Origin: Spirodela intermedia
Lineage: Eukaryota > Streptophyta > Magnoliopsida > Alismatales > Araceae
NCBI GenBank assembly: GCA_902729315.2
Contig: LR746272.1
Span: 5,524,772-5,588,771, forward strand
Direction: 5' to 3'
DNA length: 64,000 nt
Part shown: piece by piece, positions 24,311 through 37,329 of the stretch
Position numbering within the stretch: the stretch's first letter is position 1
Layout: each line of letters starts with the position of its first letter
The notes under the pieces: model-generated
The model's database searches: none
Seen by the model: the letters and a program-made list of their open reading frames with translations, nothing else
What the model was told of the DNA's origin: nothing
Translations under genes and position numbers: made by a program

Positions 24311-25842
24311 TCATATAACTATCATGAGTGGAACTTAGTCATTGATTACATAACCTATCATTGTCACTACATTAAACCATGCCCTTTAGCAGCCCATGAC
24401 CTACCTTATTAGTGTACTATCTCTCTATTGTCTCTATTCATCCTACCTTTTTTGTATCACATTATTTTTATTCACTTTCATTCTATATCACAAGGATAAA
24501 ATGTCTTTGTACTTATTTCCTTAAAGAGAAGGAAGGTTAAAAAAGATTCCAAACACCGAGTGGCCACCATATACGAGAGAGAGAGAGAGAGAGAGATATC
24601 CATTTAAAGTGGGTTAAGATTAGACACATTATTGAAAGGTAAGAATTTTTTCATGCTTATAATATCATACCTAGAGATATACTTATTTTTCTTTATTCCC
24701 GTGGCTCACAAAAATTGTTAAAAGATTGACCAAGATGATAGAATCTAGACTTCCATGAGTTGTGATCATATGCTGAGGTGTGATCAATACTTTGAACACT
24801 TCTTGTCTTCATATTTCAAGATTGAAAGGTGAAAAGATAATCTAAGGAGAACTTAAAAGAAATTGCTAAGGGACTAACAATAAGTAAAGTGGTGGATATT
24901 TGATAATTATTAATTAGTAGTTACATTTATATATTAATATCTTATATATAGATTCTAATTAATGGGTAGATCATAGAATTATACATGTGTTACTAACTCA
25001 TTATGACATTCATAATGTTTTATCATTTAAGTCCTAATACATATTATTGTATTTATATTATGAGACTAACCCTACTTGACTTTTATGAAGTCAAGTGTTG
25101 ATTCCCTTACATTTTCTTGATAATTATTCGATTACAAAGACTTAGGTAAGCTCTTATTATAAGTTGGAAGTAATGAAAGAAGCTCAAATCTTTAGCCCAA
25201 TGAAAAACCTAAATCTTATTGAGAGGGTCAGCCTAATATGTTTATGGGCTTAAGAGAGGCATCACCTTGGCCTAACCCATTTGGTCCTAAAAGGACTATC
25301 TAGAGATGAGATCTAAGTCGCTCATCTTAAGACATCTTAAGATGAGATTAAAAGAAGGATTAGAGTGCCGCTCTCATAGAAAAATCTGAACCATCTTCTA
25401 AGAGAGTCGATTATTAATCAAAATCATCTATTAGAGGGAAATCAAGACATAATCAACAGCATTCTCGTGCCCAAGATCATCGTGGAAAAGAGATTACCTA
25501 GAGTGCATCAAGATCATCACGAATCAAACATCACTCAGCCTAGGACTAACATACAATAAGATTTGTCCAAGATCTAATTTGGGGCATCCTTATAATCCTT
25601 TTCATAGATAGATTAACTTTTAATTCAAACTAGTTTTATTATTTATTCTATCATTCTATTACATTAGATCTATTCTCTTCCTTTTGCCACATTTTTCATA
25701 TCTCTTATCTTCATCTCTTTTACATTTAATTTCGCCCTTCACAATCTCAAGTATATATATATATATAAATATATATCTCTAAGAAATAAAATAGGTAAAA
25801 TTCTTATTCTCATTACCTACTTGAGATAGTATATATCTCAAG

Positions 25843-25875
<33 letters not shown>

Positions 25876-26049
25876 GTGAGATTTTATAAATATTATTTGT
25901 AAGAATTTAATTGTATCACGATGACATATTTAACCTCTAAATCTAGTTCATTAAAGCCCACAATTATATTGATCTCAAAATCTTCAAAACAATTAATATG
26001 AGACTAAAACATGAATAGAAGTAAGAAAAATAATACTAATTATACTATG
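24311..26049. other. AT-rich stretch without gene
   Basis: No supported reading frame. It holds a GA run at 24575-24596 and two AT runs at 25752-25775 and 25842-25870. Confidence 0.6.
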
Positions 26050-27498
26050 ATATGACTTAGTTGTTGTATAATAAATCACATAAATCTAAAATTTATAAAA
26101 CTAAAAATTACTAATTTTTGAATATTTAAACTTATTTTGAATAAATATATCAATTATAATTTAATAAAAATTCAAAAAATAGTCTTTTTTTTTCAACTCG
26201 ATCATAGGGATGTAATATAATATCAGATACTATTTTAATTTTTTTTTAAAAGAATATTATTTTTTATAAATTTTAGATTATGAAAAAAAAATAAAATATA
26301 TTTAAAATTCACAAAAAAAGAAAATAATGGTGCGGACATCAAGATAAGGTCAACACCCAATGAATGTGAATTGGGCAGAAATAGAGATTCACCTGAAAAT
26401 TCTTATGTAAGTAATTATAGATGATTTAATTGATCAAATTAAGATCTATAAAAGCTAGAAGAATCGTAAATGAATAAAGAATAGTTTGGAAAATTTAAAT
26501 CACACAAATTATCACTAAATGAAGTGAAAATTAAATTGAAAGTAGGAAAGGCAGAGTTCCGATCTTGCAATAATGATCCTCGGGATTTTGTATGTACAGA
26601 GGATCATCAAACGATGTCTATGGCCTCAAAGGCTCTCTTTGGACATGGACAATCTAGGCATTCGTTGGATTTTCTTTCAAAATCTAGAAAATGATGGTGG
26701 AAGTTAAATTAGTTAAAAAGTAGTAAAACAAAATTTTGACATCACAAATGTGATGCATTGATAATGAGTTAGTAATATGTCAAAATTTTGAGCATTCGAG
26801 AGGATTGTCGTGTAGTATCCACGACCTCAAAGACTCTCTTTAGACAAGGATGACATGAGTAATCTCTTGATCTTCTTATGAAGTCTAGAGGTTAATCAAA
26901 TGGGTGGGTTGTTGAATCATCTCTAATAACTGTCACCTAGCGGAGTAGAAAAATGACAACTTTGTGACTCTTTAGTGGCTATCACTTGATGGAGATGAGT
27001 TGGACGTAGGCAGGGTGCGTCTTAGTGAGCTTCATCCTCAGGTTCGTGCAATAAGAGGAGGCTCTTCATCGCATTTGATACACTCTTAAGAGGTGGCGAC
27101 TCATCTCTTGCTAAATTGTCCTCTTCTTGATGACGGCTTGTTCGTCAATCAATCGGAGATGATTTACTCGATGAATTTGTAATCTTTTTATCATGAATCA
27201 TTTAGAAATTTTACTAACGATGCTCTTCGAATCACATTTATGAGATTTTCGTTGATGTTTGAGTGATTTTGGCAACTTAATTCTTCATTGGCGATCTGTA
27301 GGAAGGTCGTAATTTAATTAGAAAAAAATATAAGTTTTGGCTCTAATAAGATTCGAACCCTCGTCGATCACTCGCTTGTATGAGAGAGAGTAAAATAAGT
27401 ACATAAATAACCTTATAAAGTGACATCATCAGGGTACCTCCTTTTGATAAATGAGGGGTATTTAAGGTACAAAAATCATTAAAACATTATGGGGAAAG
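26050..27498 (+). repeat. Left arm of inverted repeat: retroelement 3' internal region
   Basis: It matches 30177-31446 in inverted orientation over most of its length, with shared blocks around TTAATTGATCAAATTAAGAT, the GAGGCTCTTCATCGCAT block and the TCACCAAAATC-type block near the LTR. It ends in a purine-rich tract (ATGGGGAAAG) directly before the TG start of the LTR at 27499, as a polypurine tract would. No intact frame remains. Confidence 0.7.
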
Positions 27499-29237
27499 TG
27501 TGACGTGGATTTAGTCCCACATTGATTATATGCTGAATTTTGAGATGAATATATAGTAATACGAGATTTAAGAATTAAATAGTCCTTTTCTTGCTTGTAT
27601 ATGGCCACTCCTTGCCCCACGCCTGACTAGCCACTAGTGATGTGGAAGGGGAGTGATGCACACGTGCCCCCTAATAAAATAAAATCGAGGGTCATTGAAA
27701 GCACTAAAATCAATTGATCAAAAATATTTAGAATCATGAATTTATTCAATTAAAATACTTAAATAGTTAAGTATTGTGATAAGTTTGAGGTCAATCCATA
27801 GAGAATGAGAATAGGCATTCTTTAGTTGCTATTTAATTTGCTTGATAGATTTTAATTCAAACGAACTCAAAGGAGAGGCAACGACAAGTAGGAAGAATTT
27901 TTGCTGTTAGAAAAGAGAGAAATGGAAGTTCAATGATGTAAAAGATGATTAAGGGGGAGAAAAATACTCACAAATGAATTGCAATACGAAGTTAACACCA
28001 TACCTCTATCTATTCAAACCTATGGAAGTTAGATTAATGTTCACACTCGAAACACATCAGACTTGTAGAAACTTACCTTAAGCCTCTATATCTTGCCAAG
28101 GTTAGGTGATTTCCTTTTCGTGTATGCTTCTCCAATGATCTTAGCTGCGAACCAAAGCTTAAATCAACTTAAACACATCAAGATTAATGTGAAAACTCAA
28201 TGTAGTTTCATTCAAGCTGACTAAATGTCGGGACATTCGAAGTTATGTTCTTCCGCCCCTAAGTGAGGGCTTAAATGTGCAAGGGTTTACATGAGAGGAT
28301 GGGAATACACATGTAGGGTTGTGATTAAATAGAAGATATTTATATCTTTTTTGCTACAATAAGATTAGGCGAGAGTTGATCTGCCGTTGATATGGAGTGT
28401 TAGATTCTTCTCGAGTTGATTTAAAGCATTGGATTTGGAGGTCTTGTCGTAGCTGTAAGATCTTTCTTAATGTTGAGATCTATTGTACCCTCGATAAGTA
28501 TGCTCCATCTGCTATTGATTGTGTAGACGTTCTCAATGACTTCTGATCTCTTCATTTGATAATGCCACATGTCAACACCTTAGCCCTTGATTTTGTCACC
28601 TCATCTCTACAAATCAGATCTTGTCTATCGAAGCATATATCAGCTTCCTAAAAATCATGAAAATAGATCAAAATTCTTAAAATTCTCTCGTGTGAATAAA
28701 AAAATCAATTATGATTGTAAAACTCAAAGACAAAATTCCAAAAAATTCTCTAAAATATTAAACTTCATGAAATACTCAAAGAAACAATAAATATTTATTT
28801 TTTAATATGATAACCTATTATATTGTAAGATTTAATCTCTTGATAAAATATATTGCTATATTGCTATATATTGTCCATTGAAGTATATATTGTTATAATC
28901 AGCATGTTATCACCCCCATCGGTCCATAGCCACTCAAGCCTTTGCTCTTGGCTTCACTTGACTATGCTTTCGACCCACTTGTGAGCCCGGCTAGCTAGCG
29001 GGTCCCTCTCTTTTTCTATCTTTTAATTTTATTTTATTTTTCTTTATATATCTCAAAAATAAGATTATAAAAATAATATAAATTCACATAAAATCACATA
29101 ATTAGCCAAAAAAATCACATTAAATAACTAAAAATTACTTTTCACAATTTAACACAAATATCAATTTCTTTATCATGAGTTAAGGCTAAAACTATATTAT
29201 TTATTAATTTTGAACTCATGATAATGAAGACTTGTCA
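27499..29237 (+). mobile_element. LTR R1 (forward), split by a 1241-bp insertion
   Basis: The LTR starts TGTGACG and ends GACTTGTCA. It matches the intact 502-bp copy at 35379-35880 once 27672-28912 is taken out, which leaves about 500 bp. It follows a purine-rich tract, so it is the 3' LTR of a plus-strand element whose internal remnant lies at 26050-27498. Confidence 0.75.
27672..28912. mobile_element. 1241-bp insertion inside LTR R1
   Basis: The flanking LTR matches the copies at 29688-30176 and 35379-35880, which are uninterrupted here. The insertion begins TAATAAAAT and ends GTTATCA, with CCCCC on both sides (27667-27671 and 28913-28917), a likely 5-bp target duplication, although a C-run makes the exact border uncertain. 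It has no conserved coding sequence; it may be a solo LTR or a small nonautonomous element. Confidence 0.65.
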
Positions 29238-29687
29238 TACCCCCCCATATTAAATTATTATTAGTCCCTTAGAAATGGAATTATGAAAATTAATAAAAAA
29301 TTACAAATTTAAAATATCTTATTTCATGTATAAAAATATAATTAGAAATGATGCACTTCTAGATACTTTAGACTCTTATGTCAAGTATTTAAGAATGATG
29401 TCAAGCAGTTAAATATTTAAGCACTCCTTGAAATAATAATTTAGACTTCACTTCTTCTATTCACAACTTTATTATTTCTTCACTCAAAGATATAATTTAC
29501 AAAATGTTTCAATTATCAATATTCATCAAAGAATAATATGAATCCTATATTTCTTTTTTTCCTATGACTTGATTTTTAAAGTTTTCACTATATTTCTTCT
29601 ATTTTTTTTTATAGTGGATAAGTAGCTTTTCTTGTAGATAAATTTTGACAATAAAAATGATGTCTCACACCCTCCATGTGTACTCTT

Positions 29688-30176
29688 TGTTAAATTTTTA
29701 TTATTATGAGTTAATAATTAATAAATAATATAGTTTTTTACCTTAACTCATGATAAATAGACTTATATTTATGTTAAATTATGAAAAGTAGTTTTCAATT
29801 GATTAATGTGAATTTTTGGCTAATTATGTGATTTTATACAAATTTATATGATTTTTATAGTCCTATTTTTGAGATAAATAAATAAAAAAGAAATTAAAAT
29901 AAAAAATAGAAAAAGGGGGGACCCGCCAGCCAGTCGGGCCTGCAAGTAGGTCAGAAGTGTAGTCAAGAGGAGCTGCGAGTAGGGGCTCAAGCAGCTATGG
30001 ACCATTGGGGACATATGTGCGTCAGTCCCCTTCCACGTCAACAATGGCAAACTAGCTGTGGGGTAAGGAGTGGTCGTACACACGAAAAAGGGACTCATGA
30101 CTTTTAAATTTGATATTACTATATATTCCTCTAAAACTTCGGAGTACAACTGATGTGGGACTAAACCCGTGTCACA
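29688..30176 (-). mobile_element. LTR R1 (reverse orientation)
   Basis: A 489-bp copy of R1 on the minus strand. It begins TGTGACACGGG (read from 30176) and its far end has decayed. The purine-rich AGAAAAGA lies just before its start, so it too is a 3' LTR, belonging to a minus-strand element whose internal remnant lies at 30177-31446. Confidence 0.72.
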
Positions 30177-31446
30177 TCTTTTCTAGAATGACTTCGTTTA
30201 TTTTAATACTTAAAATACCTCTTAGTTATAATAGAGATATACTATAATGACATCACTTTATAAGGGCATTAAAGTACTTATTTCAATTTATCTTGTAGGC
30301 AGGCGACTAGCGTGGATTTGAATCCTACCAAAGCTAAAAATTCGTATTTTTATCTAATTAAATCGCAACTTTACTGCAGATTTCTGTTGAAAGATTAAGT
30401 CACCAAAATCGCTCGATCATCAACAAAAATCTAGTCAATGTGATTTGCAGAGCATTGTTACTAAAATTACTGAAACAATTCATGATAAAAAGATCACGAA
30501 TCCATCGAGTAAAGCATCTTCGATTGATCAACTAACAAGTCATTGTCAAGAAGAAGACGATTCACAGGGAAATGAGTCACCACCTTTTGAGAGCATATTA
30601 GATGCGATGAAGAGCCTCCTCTTTTTGTGTAGACTTGAGGATGAAGCTCCCTAACATGCACTCTACCTTCATTTAGTTTCTCCCCGTTAGGTAATAGTTG
30701 TTAGAGAGTTACAAAGTCATCATTTTTTTACTCCACCAGATGACAGCTACCGGAGGCGATTTGACGACCTATTTCATCAATCTCTAGACTTCGTAAGAAG
30801 ATCTAGAGATTGTCTACTTCGTCATTGTCTAAGGAGAGCCTTCGAGCCTATGGACACTACATGACAATCTTCTAAAATGTTTATAATTCTAGTGCATCGT
30901 CGACGCATCGTCGACACATCACCGCCGCGATGCTAGAACTCTATTTTCTTACTTTTAACTTAATTTTCCCTTTATTTAGTGATAATTTGTGTGATTTAAA
31001 TTTACTAAATTATTTTTCATTAAATTACGATTCTTTTGACTTTTACAGATCTTAATTTGATCAATTAAATCGTATGTAATTTTTTATGTAAGAATCATCA
31101 GGTAAAACTCTGTTTCCACCCTATTCGCATTTGTCGAGCGCTAATGTCATCCTAATGTCTGCACCTTTATTTCTCTTTTTTTGTGAATTTTAAATATATT
31201 TCATTTGTATTCCTTATCTAAAATTCATACAAAATCGTATTCTTTGAGAAATTTTTTGAAAAATGACTTGATATTATATTACATCCGTGTGATCGACTTG
31301 GAAAATTCTTAATATTTTTAAAACTTTTATTAAATTATAATTGATATATTTGTTCAAAAATAATTTTAAATATCTAAAATTTAGTATTTTCTAGTTTTAT
31401 AAATTTTAAATTTATGTGATTTACTATACAACGACTAAGTCACATC
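30177..31446 (-). repeat. Right arm of inverted repeat: retroelement 3' internal region
   Basis: The inverted counterpart of 26050-27498. A 69-codon open stretch on the plus strand at 30445-30654 is most likely chance. Confidence 0.7.
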
Positions 31447-31749
31447 ACTTCTCATTTTCAGGGCTTTCACATTATCCATTTATTTTGCAGCAAGTATTTT
31501 TTCTATAAACGATTTTCAACAATGAGATTGATGTATCACACACCCTCCATGTGTATTTTATTTTTTTTAAATAAATGATTTATCCTCACAAGTCCTATGA
31601 TCAGGGTGTGAAAATCTCTATTAAACTCAAATGATCAATCAAATTTTCACATCAAGTAAATATTATCCATCAAGATCATGAAGTGAAAATTTGTAAAATT
31701 AAATCCATATTATCTATTATATATCCAAGGAGTATTCATTTGGGAGTTA

Positions 31750-34612
31750 ACCAAATCATTAGGAGATGTGTGCTCAATGAAGAATAGTGAAGGATTTTAG
31801 AAGCATGTCACTCTTTTCCATATGGGGGTCACTTCTCCTCTAAGGTCATAGTTGTCAAGATCTTGCAAGTTGACTTTTATTGGCCAAGCTTGCATAGAGA
31901 TTGTTTTGAGTTCTACAAAGATTGTTTGAAGTGCCAAGCTGCTATGAACTTGCGCAAGTAAGATTATATGACTTTGTAGTTAATTATTGAGGTTGAGGTT
32001 TTTGATCTGTGGGGAATAGACTTCATGGGCCCTTTTCCACCGTCTAAGGGTTATGAGTACATTTTGATGGGAGTAGACTATGTGTCTAGATGGGTAGAGG
32101 CTATCTGATATGGGACCAAAGAGAAATATTAGTACCGAATAGAAGGTTGAGATCTAAGATTATTCTTGACTAAGTTAAAGATGATTATGAGTAGGCTAAT
32201 CTCACTGATTTTAAAAGAATTAGGTTCCTAATTACTTGAGAAGAACTGCACTTTCAAGGATTCAGATAAAGTTTCAATTAAGGTGTTAGGATCACTGATA
32301 AAAGGCACAAAGAGGGCTAGCCTATGTCCACTCAATTCCTATAAGGGACAATGATTTAAAAATAATGACCACTTCACAAAAGGAATTGAAATCAACGTAC
32401 CTTGCCAAAAGAGCTTCTAGAGTGATTTTTTTATTCTAGTGGCTTGAGATCCACGAGTCTTGTTGAGGAATTTCTATCGAGTGATGCTTCAAGAAAATCG
32501 AAGGTTTGGGTTGAGTAGTCAAGGACAACAAAGTATTTGAATAATTAAAAAAAATATAAGGAAAGAAAGAGAAAAAAAGGTTTAAATGAGAAATATAAAG
32601 AATAAGAGAATAAAATAATAATGAGAATAAATAAAAGAGTGGGGAGAGAAAAGGGGCGGAATGAGAGGGCGTCGGCGAGAGAGAGAGAGAAAGGAATGAA
32701 GGGTACGTGGCGATGGCGGGTGAGAGGGAGAGAGAAGATGAGGGGTACGTGACGACGGCGGGAGAGGAAGAAGGAGAGAGAAGATGAGGGGTACGTGACG
32801 ACGGCGGGAGAGGAAGAAGGAGAGAGAAAATGAGGGGGTACGTGGCGATGGCGGGAGAGAGAAGAAAGAGGGTTTCGACGAGGGAGAGAGAGAGAGAGAA
32901 GAGGACGAGGGAGAGAGGGTTTCGACGAGGGAGAGAGAGAAGGAAGAGGGTTTCGGCGGGAGAGAGAGATGAGGTCGTGGCGACGGGGTGGACGGCAAGG
33001 AGCTGGAGTGACGGCGACTGGCGGACGGCAAGGAGGCGCGACGGTGGCGACAGGGCGGACGGCAAGGAGGCGGGACGACGACGACGACAGAGCGAATGAG
33101 GCGGAAGAGGAATGGTAGCATCAGGGTGAATGACGAGGAGGCGGAATGGTGGCGGCGGGGCAGATGGCGAGGACGATGTGATGAGGAAGAAATGGAGGTC
33201 CCCGTAATCCAAGAGGGGGACAAGAAGAGGGGAAGCAGCTAATCCAAGAGGCGATGACAAGAGATGAGGAACCCCCAGTCTAAGGGGCGAGATGGGGAAG
33301 AAAACGACCCTCTAATCCAAGAAGGTAAGTTAAACCTTGATAAATTCTCTAAATCACTGTCTCAAACACAACAGAGTCTGAGCATTTACAAAGGAGAAAT
33401 GAAGAGCGGTGGTTTTCCACGGAATGGAGAGAATGAGTGAGAAGGGGTGACGGAGAAACCCTTTCCCAAGAGGTGCCATGTGGCGCCTCTGGGTTGAAAA
33501 CAACCCCCCCTTTAAGGAGAGGAGGGATGTGAGGATGACATGGCATCATTTTCCCATTCTTCTTCTTTTGTTGGGCCATCCTTTGTGGATGGATCCTCCT
33601 GCTTGCTGGTAGGGACCCATTGGTCCTGGATCCAATATTCTATGTTGGATCTAATAGAGGAGGAAGGTGCCGATTGACTTAGAGATGTACTCGTTGAGGT
33701 GGAAGCACTTCTTCTTGGAAGGGTTGACCTCAAAGGTTGAGCTTCTGATTAACCATCCTTTGGTGACTTGAGTTGCTTTTTATGAGTGGAAGATTCTTCA
33801 TTAGATCTTGTGATCCCATTACTATCCCCACCAAATCAAATGACCATATAGTAGTACTAAAGTTTGTTTTGCAGAATATTATCAGCAAGTTTGGATGTCC
33901 AATGGCAATCATTAGTGATGGGGGTAGCCACTTCATGAATTTTTAATTTAGAAACTTACTAAAAAAGTATAAAGTTCATCCTCAAGCCAATGGACAAGTA
34001 CAAGTAAGTAATAGAGAGATGATTTTTTTTTAAAAAAGGATTGTAAAGCCAGATGGTAAGGACTAGACAAGTCAACTCTATGACGCTTTATGGGCTTATA
34101 AGATTACTTATAAAATGCGCTTAGATGTGTCACCATATAGAGTGGTTTATTGAAAAACTTGTCACCTTCTTGTTGAATTCAGCATAAGACATATTGGGTT
34201 ATTAAGAAACTTAATCTCTCTCTAGATGATGCAGGTAAGAGTTGACTTTTGCAGCTACATGAACTTCAAGAACTCAAGAATGAAGCTTATGAAAACTGTA
34301 TCATGTACAAGGCCAAGATGAAGAATTTCCACGACAAGCTTTGAAGAGAAGAAATTTGCATGAAAATTAGAAAGTGTGGCTTTATAATTCTTGCCTAAAA
34401 CTATTCCCTAGGAAGTTAAAGTCCAGATGGGATGGCCCTTATGTTATCACTGAAATTTTTGATTTAGGTGCAGTTCTCATCATAGATCAGAAGATAAGAC
34501 ATGCTTTTAAGGACAATGGACAATAGTTGAAGCCCTATCTTGAGGCAGAACCACTACCAGTAATTGTCTCCCTGATTTTTCAGGATCTACTTGAGGATCA
34601 TCCTCAGATTTA
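31750..34612 (+). pseudogene. Ty3/gypsy retrotransposon integrase, interrupted and decayed
   Basis: Translation of 31780-32104 and 33822-34610 gives the parts of a gypsy integrase in order: an H2C2-type finger (CHSSPYGGHFSSK followed by CLKCQAA), the first core aspartate in [12 protein letters not shown], the second in MAIISDGGSHF, and a C-terminal piece LKSRWDGPYVITEIFDLGAV. The glutamate of the D,D,E triad, expected in a GQxE context, reads Q (GQVQVSNRE). There are several in-frame stops and frame changes. The core is split by an insertion at 32106-33821. Protease and reverse transcriptase are not seen upstream, so the element is 5'-truncated. Confidence 0.85.
32106..33821. mobile_element. 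1716-bp nested insertion in the integrase
   Basis: It begins TGATATGGGACC and ends GATCCCATTA. The 5-bp CTATC lies on both sides (32101-32105 and 33822-33826). Removing the insertion and one CTATC leaves the integrase reading frame continuous at this point, which fixes both ends. Inside is a GC-rich GA/GAC/GGC-rich part (about 32640-33230) whose minus strand is open for 274 codons but is low-complexity Ser/Pro/Leu. No transposase or reverse transcriptase is seen. A solo LTR or a nonautonomous LTR element is most likely. Confidence 0.82.
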
Positions 34613-35378
34613 GACTTTCTACCTCACATTTCTATCTCACAACTTTTGAACTTAGCCCCCTATCTTACTATTTAGCCTTTGAAGTTTTCTTCCTCTTATT
34701 TGAATAATGTGAGCTGTTGTTGGCTTCCTTTTAATGCTCTCTTTGAGTTGTCTATGATTGATCAGACAAGGAGAAGTGAGGATAACTCCTAAAATTCCAA
34801 CTTCAGCCACATCAATATAAGAAGACCAATACCTACACAGATCGGTTTGCATTTTCAATTTTCCATATTTGTTTATTCTTTGCAATAGGGATAATACACA
34901 TAACAGTTGAGGGGTGTTGTGAATGTGAAATTGAAAATATATCAATTCATGATGCATGCATATTTATTTCATTCTATATCTCGTGGCATGCATTCATCCC
35001 ATTAATTTAAGCCTTACTTGAGAAACCTGTCTCATCCTTGATCTTAAAAGCATGAGTAACGAAGTTAGGCTCTTGTAGCAGATCAAAAGCATCTCTAAAT
35101 GGTATCAACCATGAATCTAGACACTCTTGATCAGTTTCTAAATGACTAGGATATCTAATAAGGTGAGGAACAAACATAAAAATCAAGGGATAGAAGTACT
35201 ATCATTGTGGAAAGGAGTGATGAGAGAACTGAGTGTAGCCATATTCCTACTTGTTAGGTTGACCAAATCTTACTCATGTGTTTAGAATCATCATTAGGTG
35301 GAGTCTTCATCTGAGAGAAGAAGTGGTCATTTCTTCAAGTCCCAAGCACAAAATTATTGAAGTTTAGTCATTAGAAGG

Positions 35379-35880
35379 TGTCACGAGGGTTTAGTCTCAC
35401 ATCAGTTGTTCGCTGAAATTTTAGTCGAATATATAGTAATATCAGATTTAGAAGCAATGAGTCCCTTTCTTGCATGTACGACCACACCTTACCCTATAGT
35501 CGGCTCACCACCGGTGGCATGGAAGGAGAGTGGCGCACACGTGCCCCCATTAGTCTATAGCCATTTGAGCCTTTGCTTGCCCCCCACCTACCCCCCCACT
35601 CTCCTAGACTGTGCTTCCGACCCCCTTGTGGGCCTAACTGGCCGAGGGGTCCCCCTCTTTTTTTATATTTTAATTTTATTTTTTTTCTTTATTTATCTCA
35701 AAATTAAGACTATAAAAATCATATAAATTCATATAAAATCACATAATTAGTCAAAAATCACATTAACCAACTAAAAACTACTTTTCACAAATTAACATAA
35801 ATATTAATCTATTTATCATGAGTTAAGGTTAAAATTATATTATTTATTAATTATTAACTCATGATAATGAAGACTTATCA
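35379..35880 (+). mobile_element. LTR R1, intact copy; probable 3' LTR of the gypsy element
   Basis: 502 bp from TGTCACG to CTTATCA, preceded by the purine-rich ATTAGAAGG and lying about 770 bp after the integrase C-terminus on the same strand. This position and orientation fit a 3' LTR of the element at 31750-34612. Confidence 0.72.
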
Positions 35881-36998
35881 CCTTTCATTTGGCGAGTCTT
35901 TCTGACAAGCAACGTAGTGTTTTCGGATGATACTTTTGTGACTTTCGGTGTGGTGTGGCACATCCGGACAAAACCAAGCTGCCACATTGGTGTCTTTAAT
36001 TGCTCAAGAGACAGACTAAATTTGGACAATGATTTATTTTCTATTTTTAGTATTTATTTACTTACTTTTGTCATTTATTTATATTTTATGGCAAGTTATT
36101 TCCATTTCATGCACGTTTCGATTGAAATAAGTAGAACTAATTGAAAGCTTGATGAATGATCTTCATTCTTTTTTTAAATCCTCTAAAACTCGTTTGAGAT
36201 CAAGTTAAAATCATTTTCAACTTGTTTTCTATTGATTTTCATAGTCAAATCTAGATGTATTCATATTCCTAGTGTTCCACGAATAACGAGTATTTTTCTA
36301 TTTTCGAACGTGAAATCACTAAGATTAAAGGTTGATTAATGAGCATTCAACGATCAAAACAAGTTGGAGATATTCACGACTGACCTCATGTCATGTGTGT
36401 GAATCCTCGAGCACACATTTGTCCGAGAAAATGGGTTGACTATATTTCTCTCTTTCTTTATTTTTGTCTTATTTCTCTCTCTATCCCTCTCTAGTGAAAC
36501 CTCTATTCTCTCTCTATCTCTAGTGAGATCTCTCCCTTTCTCTCCCTCTCTCGTGAGATCTCTCCCTTTCTCTCCCTCTCTCTCTCGATCAATCTCCTTC
36601 TCTTTCTCTCTCTCAATCGATCTCTCTCTCTCTCTCTCTCTCTCTCTTTTGTGAGACTTTTCTCTCTCTCCATCTCACATGAGATTTCTCTCCTCCTCTC
36701 TCTTTCTCTTCCTTTCATGAGAGATCTCGTCCCTTATCTCTCTCATGAGAACTCTCTCTTTTTCTTTTCTCCACTTTCCTTCTTTTATTCTTCTAACCTC
36801 ACCCTTCTATTTTATTATTTCCATTAAATATTAATAAAAATTAAAATCACTATATATAAAAATTAAATTAGTTTTCATGATGGATTAATCAATCTTCTTG
36901 TGTTTGATCTAAGACTTACTTTTATACTACTATTTTATTAAGTCTTAGTTATAAATATTATTAGATAGTATGTATTTAAACATAATGATAAGTGCACA
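35881..36998 (+). repeat. LTR-like repeat R2, copy 2
   Basis: It matches 23166-24310 and ends in AAGTGCACA. It adjoins the end of R1 directly. A gypsy gag-protease remnant starts about 330 bp after it, so it may be the 5' LTR of that element. Confidence 0.62.
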
Positions 36999-37329
36999 CT
37001 AGTAAGTTAGTCTTGACCCATTCAAAATGTGAAATAGGTCATCTTCCTAGTCAATCTATCAGGAACTCACGAAGTCAACATTCTAATAGCCATAAACCAT
37101 CTACATCTCAAGGTTTTGAAAATGTAAAAGTGGTGACCACTTTGAGAAGTGGAAAGTAACTCAAAGATTCATATGCACCATTTTTTTTAGAAAAATAAGT
37201 TCATGATGATGAAGTATTGAATGATAATGATAATGATCATAATAGTTTATTTTCTGATGATGAGAATTTAAAAGAAAAAAACAAGAATCAAAAGAATAAA
37301 AATCAAAAGTACCACCCATTCCTATTTTA

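Noticed and set aside
27330-27410. A GGGTTCGAAT box resembling the tRNA internal promoter on the minus strand
   Set aside because: No cloverleaf can be formed around it and it lies inside a retroelement arm that recurs, altered, at 30.3 kb.
32436-33260. A 274-codon minus-strand frame
   Set aside because: Low-complexity Ser/Pro/Leu sequence inside the nested insertion; openness follows from the GA-rich composition of the opposite strand.
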